DNA of 64,000 nt, taken from assembly GCF_050487225.1 (NCBI RefSeq), contig NZ_JBKQGY010000004.1:62001-126000 (forward strand), in the 5' to 3' direction. Within the stretch, counting starts at the first letter, position 1, and each line of letters starts with the position of its first letter. This DNA is from Paenalcaligenes sp050487225 (GTDB lineage Bacteria; Pseudomonadota; Gammaproteobacteria; Burkholderiales; Burkholderiaceae_B). Made by a program: the position numbers and the translations under genes. Positions 31,726 through 40,177 of the stretch are shown here, in pieces. Below the pieces are notes generated by a model. The model worked only from the letters and a program-made list of their open reading frames with translations, searched no databases and was not told where the DNA came from.

Positions 31726-32403
31726 TTAGTCGGCTTGATCTAAGCCCATCTGCCAGAAATCCACCTCTAACCGTGTGGCATCTCTAAAGGTAGTGGCCAG
31801 ATAATCCATACGCGCTGGATCTATGTGGCTAAGGTGTTGGTTCAGCCAGTCTTTCTCGGCGTTGGCGGCCTGCTGAAATTCAGGGCTGATGTACATCTTG
31901 ATCCAATCTGCGTATGGGTTATCGTCGGATAAATCAGTAAAGTCTTGTTCTACCAACCAACTGGCGATTTCAGCGTACCCAATCAGACATGGCACCAGTG
32001 CGACGTGCAAATCCAATAAATCACCACGGTTACCCGCATCTAATACATAGCGGGTATAAGCCATGGTGGCGCGGGCTTCAGGCAGTTCACCCAGCTCTTT
32101 TTCGCTAATGCCCCAGCGCTCGCAGTACTGAATGTGCAGGCCCATTTCCAGATCAACAATGGCTTTAAGGCTATCCAGACCTTGGCGCAGTTCTTGCATA
32201 GAACGGCTTTTATACACCGCTAAGCCCCAGGCACGAGCAAAGTGCACGAGGAACAAATAGTCTTGGCGTAAATAATGCTTGAAGGCTTCGGCAGGTAACG
32301 ACCCTGCGCCTAATTGGCGCACAAAGTCGTGCTGAGTGTAGGCTTTCCACGCATCGTGGCAACGTTGTTTAAGCTGGTCAAAAGGAAGCAGGTCAGAACT
32401 CAT
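31726..32403 (-). CDS. tenA: Aminopyrimidine aminohydrolase / thiaminase II (TenA)
   Basis: 225 aa helical protein of the TenA family, which salvages the pyrimidine part of degraded thiamin. The presumed catalytic Cys is at 139 in LVPCLIGYAEIA. Conserved YLRQDYLFLVHFARAWG lies near residue 45 and PYADWIKMY near 170. I start at MSSDLLPF. It is convergent with the prepilin peptidase gene, 22 bp apart, and followed upstream by the VOC gene in the same direction. Confidence 0.9.
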   Translation of the reverse strand: MSSDLLPFDQLKQRCHDAWKAYTQHDFVRQLGAGSLPAEAFKHYLRQDYLFLVHFARAWGLAVYKSRSMQELRQGLDSLKAIVDLEMGLHIQYCERWGISEKELGELPEARATMAYTRYVLDAGNRGDLLDLHVALVPCLIGYAEIASWLVEQDFTDLSDDNPYADWIKMYISPEFQQAANAEKDWLNQHLSHIDPARMDYLATTFRDATRLEVDFWQMGLDQAD

Positions 32404-32453
32404 GGGGCCTCTTACAAAAGAAAAAGCACTATAGGGGCTCACACTACATGGCG

Positions 32454-32840
32454 TTAGGTTGTGGTGAGGGGCTCAGAAATTTCGATCAAATTCAGGTCAG
32501 GGTCACGCAGATAAATAGAGCGTATGGGGCCAGTAGCCCCTGTGCGTGGCACAGGGCCTTCTACAATGGTGATGCCCTTGGCGTGTAAGTGTGCAATCAC
32601 GTCATCTAATGGGCGATCAGCCATAAAACAGAGGTCCAACGCACCGGGGACTGGTAAGTGAGCTTTGGGCTCAAACTCTGCACCTTTGACGTGCACATTG
32701 ATTTTTTGACTACCAAAGCTAAAGGCTTTACGGTTCTGGCCAAAGGTGACAAGTTCCATACCCAAACCGTCTACATAAAAAGCAACACAGGCGGCTTCGT
32801 TACTGGTGGTCAGTACCAAATGATCGAGGTGATGAATCAT
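32454..32840 (-). CDS. VOC-superfamily (glyoxalase/dioxygenase-like) protein
   Basis: 128 aa single vicinal-oxygen-chelate domain. The metal-ligand pattern is visible: His in HHLDHLVLTT, His in INVHVKGAE and Glu in LNLIEISEPL. Substrate unknown; relatives are annotated as glyoxalases, fosfomycin-resistance-like proteins or ring-cleaving dioxygenases, and the sequence does not separate them. It lies 18 bp downstream of ybaK. Confidence 0.8.
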   Translation of the reverse strand: MIHHLDHLVLTTSNEAACVAFYVDGLGMELVTFGQNRKAFSFGSQKINVHVKGAEFEPKAHLPVPGALDLCFMADRPLDDVIAHLHAKGITIVEGPVPRTGATGPIRSIYLRDPDLNLIEISEPLTTT

Positions 32841-32858
32841 GCGCTATTCCAGTAAAAA

Positions 32859-33356
32859 TTAAGCGTGTGCGTCTAGCCCAGCGTCTACAGGGGTAGCACC
32901 TAAGGCCGTGACCAATGTGGTGGGCGGCAGTTCCAGTAGGTAACCACGCTTACCGCCATTGATCAAAATAGTAGGAAATTCCAGCAGGCTTTGCTCTATG
33001 AAAATAGGCATGGTTTTGCGTGTGCCAAACGGCGATGTGCCGCCCACCATATAACCTGAGTGACGTTGAGCAACTTCTGGTTTGCAGGGGGTGACTTTTT
33101 TTACACCTATTTGTCTGGCGAGGTTCTTAGTGGATACCTCGCGGTCGCCGTGCATCACAATAATCAGTGGCTTGGTATTCTCATCTTCCATGATCAATGT
33201 TTTCGCAACTTGGGCAGGCGGAAACTTCAACTGTCGTGCCGCCTCTTGAGCACCACCGTGATCGATGTAGTCATAGTTGTGTTCAGTGAAGACGATATTT
33301 GCTTTGCGTAGCCACTGTGTGGCTGGGGTTTCGCTAACGTGTTTTGCTTTGGCCAT
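32859..33356 (-). CDS. ybaK: Cys-tRNA(Pro)/Cys-tRNA(Cys) deacylase YbaK
   Basis: 165 aa. It hydrolyses mischarged Cys-tRNA(Pro). Family signatures: ATQWLRKANI near the N-terminus, VAKTLIMEDENTKPLIIVMHGDREVSTKNLA (catalytic Lys), and GYMVGGTSPFGTRKTMPIF. I start at MAKAKHVSE; a longer upstream frame is the 3' end of xerD read in another frame. It starts 7 bp after the xerD stop. Confidence 0.93.
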   Translation of the reverse strand: MAKAKHVSETPATQWLRKANIVFTEHNYDYIDHGGAQEAARQLKFPPAQVAKTLIMEDENTKPLIIVMHGDREVSTKNLARQIGVKKVTPCKPEVAQRHSGYMVGGTSPFGTRKTMPIFIEQSLLEFPTILINGGKRGYLLELPPTTLVTALGATPVDAGLDAHA

Positions 33357-33363
33357 AACGAAA

Positions 33364-34254
33364 TTATGCTCGTGGATGGTGTTGTTGATGCAGTTGTGTG
33401 AGCCGCTCTCTGGCAACGTGGGTGTAAATCTGGGTGGTAGAAATATCAGCGTGCCCAAGCAGCAATTGCACGACACGTAAATCAGCACCGTGATTCAGTA
33501 GGTGCGTGGCAAAGGCGTGACGCAGCACGTGGGGCGATAGCGGTGCGTGAATGCACGCTTGCAGCGCATACTTTTTGATCAGCAACCAAAAGGCCTGTCG
33601 GGTCATGGCTTGACCACGCCCGGTCACAAACAAAAAGGGGCTACGCTGTTGGCCTAGAATTAGCTGTCGTGCATGCTGTAGATAGTTCTGTAGGCAGTCT
33701 TGGGCTTGCGCACCTAACGGCACTAATCGGTCTTTTCCACCTTTACCACCTACTACACGTATCACACCATCATTCATGCTCAGGTGTTGCAGTTGCACGT
33801 TGATGAGCTCACTTACGCGCAGTCCGGTGGCGTACAGCGTTTCCAACATGGCGATATCGCGCAACCCCAAAGGCGTATCGGCTGGGGGCGCTTGCAGCAA
33901 CGCATCCACCTGCGCTTCGCTCAACGTAGCAGGTACGCGTACCGCTTGTTTGGATGAGTTCAGATTTTGGCACGGGTTATGCGCGATCAATTGCTGACGC
34001 AGTGCCCAGCCATAAAACTTTTTCAAGGTCGCCAACCGTCGGTTGGTGGTGGTGGCTTTATGGGTTTGAGCCTCTACACTGCGCCACGTTTGTATAGCTT
34101 CAGTGGAGGCATCCAGCAGGGGTTTGTCATGTTGCTCATGTAACCACTCTGCAAAAATAGTAAGGTCGCGCTCGTAGGCGGCTAACGTATTGTTGGCCAA
34201 CCCTTCTTCTAGCAAACAGTATTCTAAAAAGGCAGCAAGCTTGGACGTATTCAT
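33364..34254 (-). CDS. xerD: Tyrosine recombinase XerD
   Basis: 296 aa site-specific recombinase that resolves chromosome dimers at dif with XerC. The SAM-like N-terminal domain (FLEYCLLEEGLANNTLAAYERDL) is followed by the catalytic domain: R in ATGLRVSELI, K in GGKGGKDRLVPLG, then HVLRHAFATHLLNHGADLR, LLGHADISTTQIYTHV (nucleophile Tyr). Length and sequence fit the housekeeping enzyme and not a phage integrase. I start at MNTSKLAAFLEY. Confidence 0.93.
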   Translation of the reverse strand: MNTSKLAAFLEYCLLEEGLANNTLAAYERDLTIFAEWLHEQHDKPLLDASTEAIQTWRSVEAQTHKATTTNRRLATLKKFYGWALRQQLIAHNPCQNLNSSKQAVRVPATLSEAQVDALLQAPPADTPLGLRDIAMLETLYATGLRVSELINVQLQHLSMNDGVIRVVGGKGGKDRLVPLGAQAQDCLQNYLQHARQLILGQQRSPFLFVTGRGQAMTRQAFWLLIKKYALQACIHAPLSPHVLRHAFATHLLNHGADLRVVQLLLGHADISTTQIYTHVARERLTQLHQQHHPRA

Positions 34255-34340
34255 GCCTAGCATAATACTACGAGAGCACCGTCCAAGGCAGGTGCAGCAG
34301 CGGGATTACTCTGCTGTGAAAACCACGGTTTATACGGCGT

Positions 34341-34373
34341 TTGCGATATCTATATACATCTATATATAATGAT
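34341..34373 (+). promoter_or_regulatory. modA promoter overlapped by a ModE-type operator
   Basis: A -35-like TTGCGA (34341-34346), an 18-bp spacer and -10 TATAAT (34365-34370) precede modA. Superimposed is the imperfect palindrome ATATCTATATA-N6-TATATAATGAT (34346-34373), close to the known ModE box of two TATATA half-sites 6 bp apart. Binding there would cover the -10 and block transcription when molybdate is plentiful. Confidence 0.82.
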
Positions 34374-34407
34374 TTCATAGATTCTTACAACTTGCCAAGG
34401 AGAAGGC

Positions 34408-35181
34408 ATGAAAAGCTATAGCCGTATTGTTCGAGCGCTCTGTGTATCGGGTGCGTTGAGTGCAGGTCTGGTTTTTGGTACTGCTGTTCAGGCCGGAGAA
34501 TTGTTGGTGTCAGGTGCTGCTAGCTTGACCAATGCATTCAAAGAAGTTGGTGAGGCGTTTGAGAAAAAACATAGTGACACTAAAGTGCTGAACAGCTTTG
34601 CGGCGTCAGACGTGTTGCTGCAGCAAATCGTGAATGGTGCTCCCGCTGATGTGTTTGCTTCGGCTGACCAAAAAGCGATGGATAAAGCCGTTGAAGCAGA
34701 TGCCGTCGTGCCTGATTCACGTGCTGACTTCGTGCGCAACCAAGTGGTGCTGATTGTTCCTAATGACAATCCTAAGAACGTAGAAGGCTTGGCCTCATTG
34801 TCCAATACTGATGTGACCCGTATTGCATTCGGTAATCCCGAAACAGTACCAGTAGGCCGTTACACCAAAGGCGCTTTGGAAAAAGCAGGTGCTTGGGAAG
34901 CGGTTACTGAACGTCAAGTGTTGGGCCAAAACGTACGCCAAGTATTGGATTACGTGAGCCGTGGTGAAGTGGATGCAGGTTTTGTGTTTGCCACTGATGC
35001 CGCCATCATGAAAGACAAAGTGAAAGTGGTAGAGGTTTTGGAAACAGTGACGCCTGTGACCTACCCAATCGCGGTTGTGAAACGCGATGGCGCGAACCCA
35101 CAAGCACAAGAGTATGTAGATTTCATCTTGTCTGATGAAGGCCAAGAAATTTTGGCTAAATACGGCTTTTCTAAGCCTTAA
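34408..35181 (+). CDS. modA: Molybdate ABC transporter, periplasmic binding protein
   Basis: 257 aa. The signal peptide ends AVQA, then the mature protein begins GELLVSGAASLTNAFKEVGEAF, the ModA signature with Ser residues that bind oxyanion. Also seen: LLQQIVNGAPADVFASADQKAMD and IAFGNPETVPVGRYTKGAL. An RBS (AAGGAGAAGG) precedes the ATG. First gene of modABC. Confidence 0.94.
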   Translation: MKSYSRIVRALCVSGALSAGLVFGTAVQAGELLVSGAASLTNAFKEVGEAFEKKHSDTKVLNSFAASDVLLQQIVNGAPADVFASADQKAMDKAVEADAVVPDSRADFVRNQVVLIVPNDNPKNVEGLASLSNTDVTRIAFGNPETVPVGRYTKGALEKAGAWEAVTERQVLGQNVRQVLDYVSRGEVDAGFVFATDAAIMKDKVKVVEVLETVTPVTYPIAVVKRDGANPQAQEYVDFILSDEGQEILAKYGFSKP

Positions 35182-35194
35182 TTAGGCTAAGCAT

Positions 35195-35875
35195 ATGCTG
35201 TCAGGACTGTGGGTCCCCCTGTTACTTTCCTTGAAGGTGGCAGGGTGGGCCACTTTTTTTGCCTCCATTCTGGGTATTGCTGGTGCGTACGCCTTGTCGC
35301 GCTGGAAGTCCCCATTCTGTAACGTGGTTGACTCAATCTTGACGTTACCGATGGTGCTGCCTCCTACCGTGGTGGGGTATTACCTGTTGGTATTGTTGGG
35401 GCGTCGAGGCGTAGTGGGGCAATGGTTGGCACAGTGGAACATCGAATTGGTGTTCACCTGGCAGGGGGCAGTGGTTGCCGCAACCGTGGTGGCCTTCCCT
35501 ATGGTGCTCAAAGCCGCCAGAGCAGCCTTTGAAGATGTAGATCAGCGGTTGGTAAATGCGTCAAAAATTTTGGGCGTTTCCGATACTGCCACCTTTTTTA
35601 GAGTGACCTTACCCTTAGCCATGCGCGGCATTATGGCAGGTGTGTTGTTAGCGTTTGCCCGTGCGTTAGGTGAGTTTGGTGCCACCTTGATGATCGCGGG
35701 TAGTATTCCGGGCCGCACACAAACCTTATCCATTTCTATTTACGAGGCTGTGCAAGCCGGTAATGATGATTTGGCGATGGTACTGGTCATTACCACCTCT
35801 ATTAGTTGTGTGTTGGTGTTGTGGTTGGCAAGCTATATCAAGCCTGCTTATGCTCGCCGACAAGGAGCACGCTAA
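35195..35875 (+). CDS. modB: Molybdate ABC transporter permease
   Basis: 226 aa inner-membrane permease. About five helices, with SRWKSPFCNVVDSILTLPMVLPPTVVGYYLL near residue 35 and the EAA-like loop of ModB (NASKILGVSDTATFFRVTLPLAMRGI). It follows modA by 13 bp and overlaps the modC start as TAATG. Confidence 0.94.
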   Translation: MLSGLWVPLLLSLKVAGWATFFASILGIAGAYALSRWKSPFCNVVDSILTLPMVLPPTVVGYYLLVLLGRRGVVGQWLAQWNIELVFTWQGAVVAATVVAFPMVLKAARAAFEDVDQRLVNASKILGVSDTATFFRVTLPLAMRGIMAGVLLAFARALGEFGATLMIAGSIPGRTQTLSISIYEAVQAGNDDLAMVLVITTSISCVLVLWLASYIKPAYARRQGAR

Positions 35876-36603
35876 TGAGTATCACCATACGTATACAGCG
35901 CACCGTAGGGCAGGGCGATAGAAGTTTTAGCCTTGATGTAGACATACATACCGAAGCCAGACGCATCGCGTTATTTGGTCCATCAGGCTCTGGAAAAACC
36001 TTAACGGTGCAAGCCGTGGCAGGTTTACTGCGCCCTGATAGCGGGCACATAGCCGTGGGCGATAGGGTGCTGTTCTGCTCGGAAAAGAACATTCTGGTAT
36101 CACCGCAGCAGCGCAGGCTTGCGTATTTGCTGCAGGATTATGGCTTGTTCCCTCACCTGACGGTGGCACAGAATATTTGCTATGGCTTGCGTCGTTCGTG
36201 GTTGAACCCTGGTCGCAAGTTCTTGCCTGAGTCAGCAAAACGGTGGGTGCAGGCATTTGAACTAGAAGCGGTATTGCACAATTACCCAGCCGAAATTTCA
36301 GGTGGGCAAAAGCAGCGTACCGCCTTGGCTCGTGCGTTGGCGGTAGAGCCTGAACTGTTGATTTTGGATGAGCCTTTAGCAGCATTGGACGTGCATCTGC
36401 GCCGCAAAATGCGCGTAGAGCTACGAGAGCTTCAGCAGCAGTTGGATATCCCTTCAATCATCATCACGCACGACCCCGAAGATGCCGTGGTCTTGGCGGA
36501 TGAAGTCTATCGTATCCGTCGTGGGCGTATAGAAGGCAGCTGTACACCAGCTGCCTTGCAAGCCGAATCAGAAAGCCAGTTAGCGCAGGAAGAAGTAGGT
36601 TAA
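35875..36603 (+). CDS. modC: Molybdate ABC transporter ATPase (short form)
   Basis: 242 aa. Walker A GPSGSGKT, signature SGGQKQRTALARAL, Walker B LLILDEPLAALD and the switch His in IIITHDPED. The protein ends about 30 residues after that, so the C-terminal TOBE/Mop regulatory domain of classical ModC (about 350 aa) is missing. I start at MSITIRIQRTV, overlapping the modB stop. Its TAA overlaps the convergent modE TAA in the palindrome TTAA. Confidence 0.92.
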   Translation: MSITIRIQRTVGQGDRSFSLDVDIHTEARRIALFGPSGSGKTLTVQAVAGLLRPDSGHIAVGDRVLFCSEKNILVSPQQRRLAYLLQDYGLFPHLTVAQNICYGLRRSWLNPGRKFLPESAKRWVQAFELEAVLHNYPAEISGGQKQRTALARALAVEPELLILDEPLAALDVHLRRKMRVELRELQQQLDIPSIIITHDPEDAVVLADEVYRIRRGRIEGSCTPAALQAESESQLAQEEVG

Positions 36604-37415
36604 TCCAGCGTACCGAGCAAGACGCTAGAAGCTTTAAAGATGGCACACGCATCTTGGCCTAAAGTGAGTTTTAGGCGTTGCATGCTTTCGCTGGTGATGG
36701 TGGCGGCAATACGATGCCCGCTAGGTAACTCCAAGCCTACCTCTGCACCCACTTCTTCACTTTGCAGGTGAACGATTTTGCCATGCAGAATATTGCGTGC
36801 TGACATACGAGCCGTACCGCAATCTGTGCCAATAATAATGGACGAGGCTTTAATAAACGCCAGCGCCCGTACCCCTTTGGTCAGCCCTAGTGTTTCCACA
36901 CTTTCGCGGGTAACAGAGGACACAATCTCAAACTGTTCACCAATGCTCAGGCGTACTTCAGCGCTGATTTGAGACAGGGTGACATCACTGACTGTACCGA
37001 TGAAATTATTACGTGCAGAAGTTTGTACCATCATGTTTTGCAATACCTGCATGGTTTGTTCAGAACCCGGACGGGCACGGGACAAGCGTTTCATGAAACG
37101 CTGATGCACTTCGTCTAAGTGCTCATACAGCTCAAGAATCTCAATGGCTTTTGGGGTGAGCATTGCGCCGCCCCCACGTTGGCCACCTGTGCTGCGTTCT
37201 ATGAGGGTTTCATCAGACAAGTTATTAATGGTGTCGATGGCATCCCACGCGGCTTTGTAGCTCAACCCTATATCGCGGGCAGCAGCAGAAATAGAACCGT
37301 GCTCACGGATAGCCGCAAGCAATGCCATGCGTCGTGGGTTCCCCCAGTTCTGGGTTCCAGACCTAAACCATATGGAGCCAGCGAGTTCAAATTCAGGCAT
37401 AGAAGAGTCGGACAT
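36600..37415 (-). CDS. modE: Molybdate-responsive transcriptional regulator ModE
   Basis: 271 aa. N-terminal winged helix (RRMALLAAIREHGSISAAARDIGLSYKAAWDAID, then TGGQRGGGAMLTP) and two C-terminal Mop/TOBE domains (SARNNFIGTVSDVTLSQISAEVRL; SARNILHGKIVHLQSEEVGAEVGL) that bind molybdate. It represses modABC in other proteobacteria, and a matching operator lies at 34346-34373. It is convergent with modC with a 4-nt overlap. Confidence 0.94.
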   Translation of the reverse strand: MSDSSMPEFELAGSIWFRSGTQNWGNPRRMALLAAIREHGSISAAARDIGLSYKAAWDAIDTINNLSDETLIERSTGGQRGGGAMLTPKAIEILELYEHLDEVHQRFMKRLSRARPGSEQTMQVLQNMMVQTSARNNFIGTVSDVTLSQISAEVRLSIGEQFEIVSSVTRESVETLGLTKGVRALAFIKASSIIIGTDCGTARMSARNILHGKIVHLQSEEVGAEVGLELPSGHRIAATITSESMQRLKLTLGQDACAIFKASSVLLGTLD

Positions 37416-37516
37416 AATTCAAACAATACTGTCAGTAAGTAAAGGGCATCTTAGTACAAGGAGGCCGCTACAATAAGCATCTATATTACAGGACAAAGCG
37501 GAGGCAAATCCCCGTC

Positions 37517-40177
37517 ATGCAGGAAATTCCTTATTTGCAGATGCACGAACTGGGCGAGTTGGAGAGTACTCAAACCTTGATTCTGACGGTGAATAACCGT
37601 TTTGCCCGGCGTATTCTGGAAACCTTGCAGCGTTCGCTGAACGCCGGTCAACGCACGATGGCGGTGCCAGAAATCATGCCCGTAGGAGCATGGTTGCGCC
37701 AGTTGGCGGACGAGCTGTGTTTTAGCGAACGCTTTACGCCTGCTGCGCATGTGCTGGACAGCTTTGGCTGCCACTATGCATGGGAAGAGTCCATACGTGA
37801 GGAAGAAGCCACCGAGGGCGAAGGCTTGTTGGATATGCGTCAAGCCGCCAAGTTGGCCAGTGAGGCGGATACACTGCTGGACGATTGGCAAATAGATGTT
37901 CTAGAGGCCGAGCAGTCTCCTGACTACGAGCGTTTTTTACGGTGGCGCGAACGCTATAAGAATAGACTGCAAGAGTCGGATTTAGATGATGCTAATAGGT
38001 CGGCTAATAGAGTGTTGCAGGCGCTACAAGCCTCGGCCTTACAGCCACCCTTTACCACACTGGTATTAGCGGGGTTCCACGAGCTATCGCCGCGTTTCAC
38101 CGTCTTGTTGCAAGCGCTACGTGCTCAAGGGGTAAGTTGCTATCAACTGGCGACACAAGAAGTGGAAGTCTCTGATCCATTGCAAATAGCTGCACACGAT
38201 AGCGATCAAGAATGGCGTTTGGCCGTGCAGTGGGCGGTAGAGCAATTGCGCGCGAATCCATATCACAAAGTGGCAATTGTGGCAGCGCAGTTGGAAAAAA
38301 ATGTGCCCTTAGCCCATAGGCTATTAAGCGAAGCCTGCCGAGGGGGTGGGGATAATCTACCTGCTTTAGCGTGGAACGTGGCGGTAGCTAGACCGTTAAC
38401 AGAATGGCCGTTAGTACGTGCAGCCTTAGCATGGTTAGAGGTGATGGCCGAGTTGTTGCGCACCGAAAACGTCACTGCCAGTACTGTAGGCAAAGCCTTA
38501 TTGGCAGGAGCCTGCGCAGGCAGCATGAGTGAAGCCGCCTCGCGGGTGATGTGGGATGTACGCTTGCGCCAGCAAGGTGAGCTGAGTCTAGATAGGCTGA
38601 CATGGGAAACCGCACTGACTGAGCGTTTGCCTGAACTGCATCAAGCATGGGGCGTGGCTTGGGCACACTTGCAAGCACAGCCAACACGCCAGTCCGCCTT
38701 GGGGTGGGCGCAATGTATGCGTACCTTGCTGCAGCACTTGGGGTTCCCCGGTCAAGAAAGTTTAGATAGTCACGCGTTTCAGGTAATGGAAGCGTTTGAT
38801 GCCAAGTTGGGGCAATTTGCTCAGCAAACGCCTTTGTTATCCACACTGCGTTTTGGGCAGGCGCTGCGATTGTTAACACGCTTGCTGCGTGAAACCGCCT
38901 TTCAGCCCCAGCGCGATCCGTCGTCTCGCTTAGATGTGTTGGGGATGCTGGAGGCCGAGGGCGGTCAATGGGATGCCATCTGGATTCTAGGGTTAAGCGA
39001 CGAAGTATTGCCTGCTGCAGTGCGACCTAACCCGCTCATTCCCTACAGTGCGCTACGGCGTGTGAATGCACCGCGCTCTACCCCCGAGCGTGAGCTGCAA
39101 TGGGCGCGTTACTTGTTTAACTCGCTGTGTGGCAGTGCCAAGGTGGTACGCGTGAGTTATCCACAGTATCAGGGCGAGCAGTTATTGCGTCCTAGCCCAT
39201 TACTGAGCAAGTTAGAGCAGTACGACTACACGTTACCGGCAGTGGATACAGAGGCTGCTGCACTGGAGTATGTGCGTGATGAGCATGGTCCTGCTCTAGT
39301 GCAAAATACCCCAATACGCGGTGGGGCAGGGGTGCTGGATACGCAAGCGCGATCCCCCCTATGGGCATTTGTGAAATACCGTTTATTTGCCGCCGCCTTG
39401 CCAGATTATGCGCAGGTGGGTGAACAAAACGTGCGTGGCCAGTTTTTGCACAGTGCCATTGAACGCGCATGGGAAGCATGTGAGCCACGCACGCAAGCTG
39501 GCTTGGCACAGTGGCTAGAAACCCAACCCCAAGGGTTGGCAGAGTGCATTGAAAAAGCGGCACAAGAAACCTTGCACGGCTATTCAGCGCGGTTGCGCCA
39601 ACTGGAGTGCGAGCGCGCTGACATGGTATTGCGTAGTTGGTTTGCTTTTGAGTTGACGCGTCCCGATTTCGAGGTGCGTTCATTAGAGCAAACGCTGTAC
39701 TGGGCCTATCAGAATTTGAGCTTATCCATGCGACTAGACCGATTGGATCAGTTGGCGGATGGCAGTGTGGTGGTGCTGGATTACAAAACCTCGTTGAACA
39801 GACGCAATCCGCTAGATGATTGGTTGCGACCTAGACCCATAGAGTTGCAGTTGCCGTTGTATGCCGCGCATTTGCAGCAACAGGGAGAAGACGTGGGTGG
39901 TGCGGCGTTAGCGTGGCTGAATACCCGAGCACCCGGTGTGACAGGGTATGCGCAGCAGCCTTTTGGCGATGTGATGACGCCGGAGTCAGCCAGTAAGAAA
40001 TACGATCTTCCCGATTGGGAAACACAAGTGCAGCAGTGGCAACAGGCTATAGAAGCGTTAGCGGATGAGTTCTGCGCGGGCTATGCCGCAAATCAATTAT
40101 GGAATGAGCAAGATCTCATGTTTTGTGACGTATTACCGATGTTGCGCTTGAATGAGGTGAACGATGATCACGCCTAA
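37517..40177 (+). CDS. AddB-like DNA-repair nuclease (PD-(D/E)XK family)
   Basis: 886 aa. A degenerate helicase-like body (LILTVNNRFARRILETLQR at the N-terminus, WDAIWILGLSDEVLPAAVRPNPLIP in the middle) precedes a C-terminal PD-(D/E)XK nuclease: GQFLHSAIERAWE, then SVVVLDYKTSLN with the D-x-K core and ELQLPLYAAHL. It lacks the cysteine pattern of the AddB iron-sulfur cluster. It overlaps the next gene by 14 nt. Together they resemble an AddAB-type complex for double-strand-break processing in beta-proteobacteria that lack RecBCD; the role is inferred. Confidence 0.85.
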   Translation: MQEIPYLQMHELGELESTQTLILTVNNRFARRILETLQRSLNAGQRTMAVPEIMPVGAWLRQLADELCFSERFTPAAHVLDSFGCHYAWEESIREEEATEGEGLLDMRQAAKLASEADTLLDDWQIDVLEAEQSPDYERFLRWRERYKNRLQESDLDDANRSANRVLQALQASALQPPFTTLVLAGFHELSPRFTVLLQALRAQGVSCYQLATQEVEVSDPLQIAAHDSDQEWRLAVQWAVEQLRANPYHKVAIVAAQLEKNVPLAHRLLSEACRGGGDNLPALAWNVAVARPLTEWPLVRAALAWLEVMAELLRTENVTASTVGKALLAGACAGSMSEAASRVMWDVRLRQQGELSLDRLTWETALTERLPELHQAWGVAWAHLQAQPTRQSALGWAQCMRTLLQHLGFPGQESLDSHAFQVMEAFDAKLGQFAQQTPLLSTLRFGQALRLLTRLLRETAFQPQRDPSSRLDVLGMLEAEGGQWDAIWILGLSDEVLPAAVRPNPLIPYSALRRVNAPRSTPERELQWARYLFNSLCGSAKVVRVSYPQYQGEQLLRPSPLLSKLEQYDYTLPAVDTEAAALEYVRDEHGPALVQNTPIRGGAGVLDTQARSPLWAFVKYRLFAAALPDYAQVGEQNVRGQFLHSAIERAWEACEPRTQAGLAQWLETQPQGLAECIEKAAQETLHGYSARLRQLECERADMVLRSWFAFELTRPDFEVRSLEQTLYWAYQNLSLSMRLDRLDQLADGSVVVLDYKTSLNRRNPLDDWLRPRPIELQLPLYAAHLQQQGEDVGGAALAWLNTRAPGVTGYAQQPFGDVMTPESASKKYDLPDWETQVQQWQQAIEALADEFCAGYAANQLWNEQDLMFCDVLPMLRLNEVNDDHA

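Noticed and set aside
33364..34254. Tyrosine recombinase as integrase of a mobile island
   Set aside because: Length and motifs are those of housekeeping XerD, next to ybaK, and no att-like repeats or phage genes are near.
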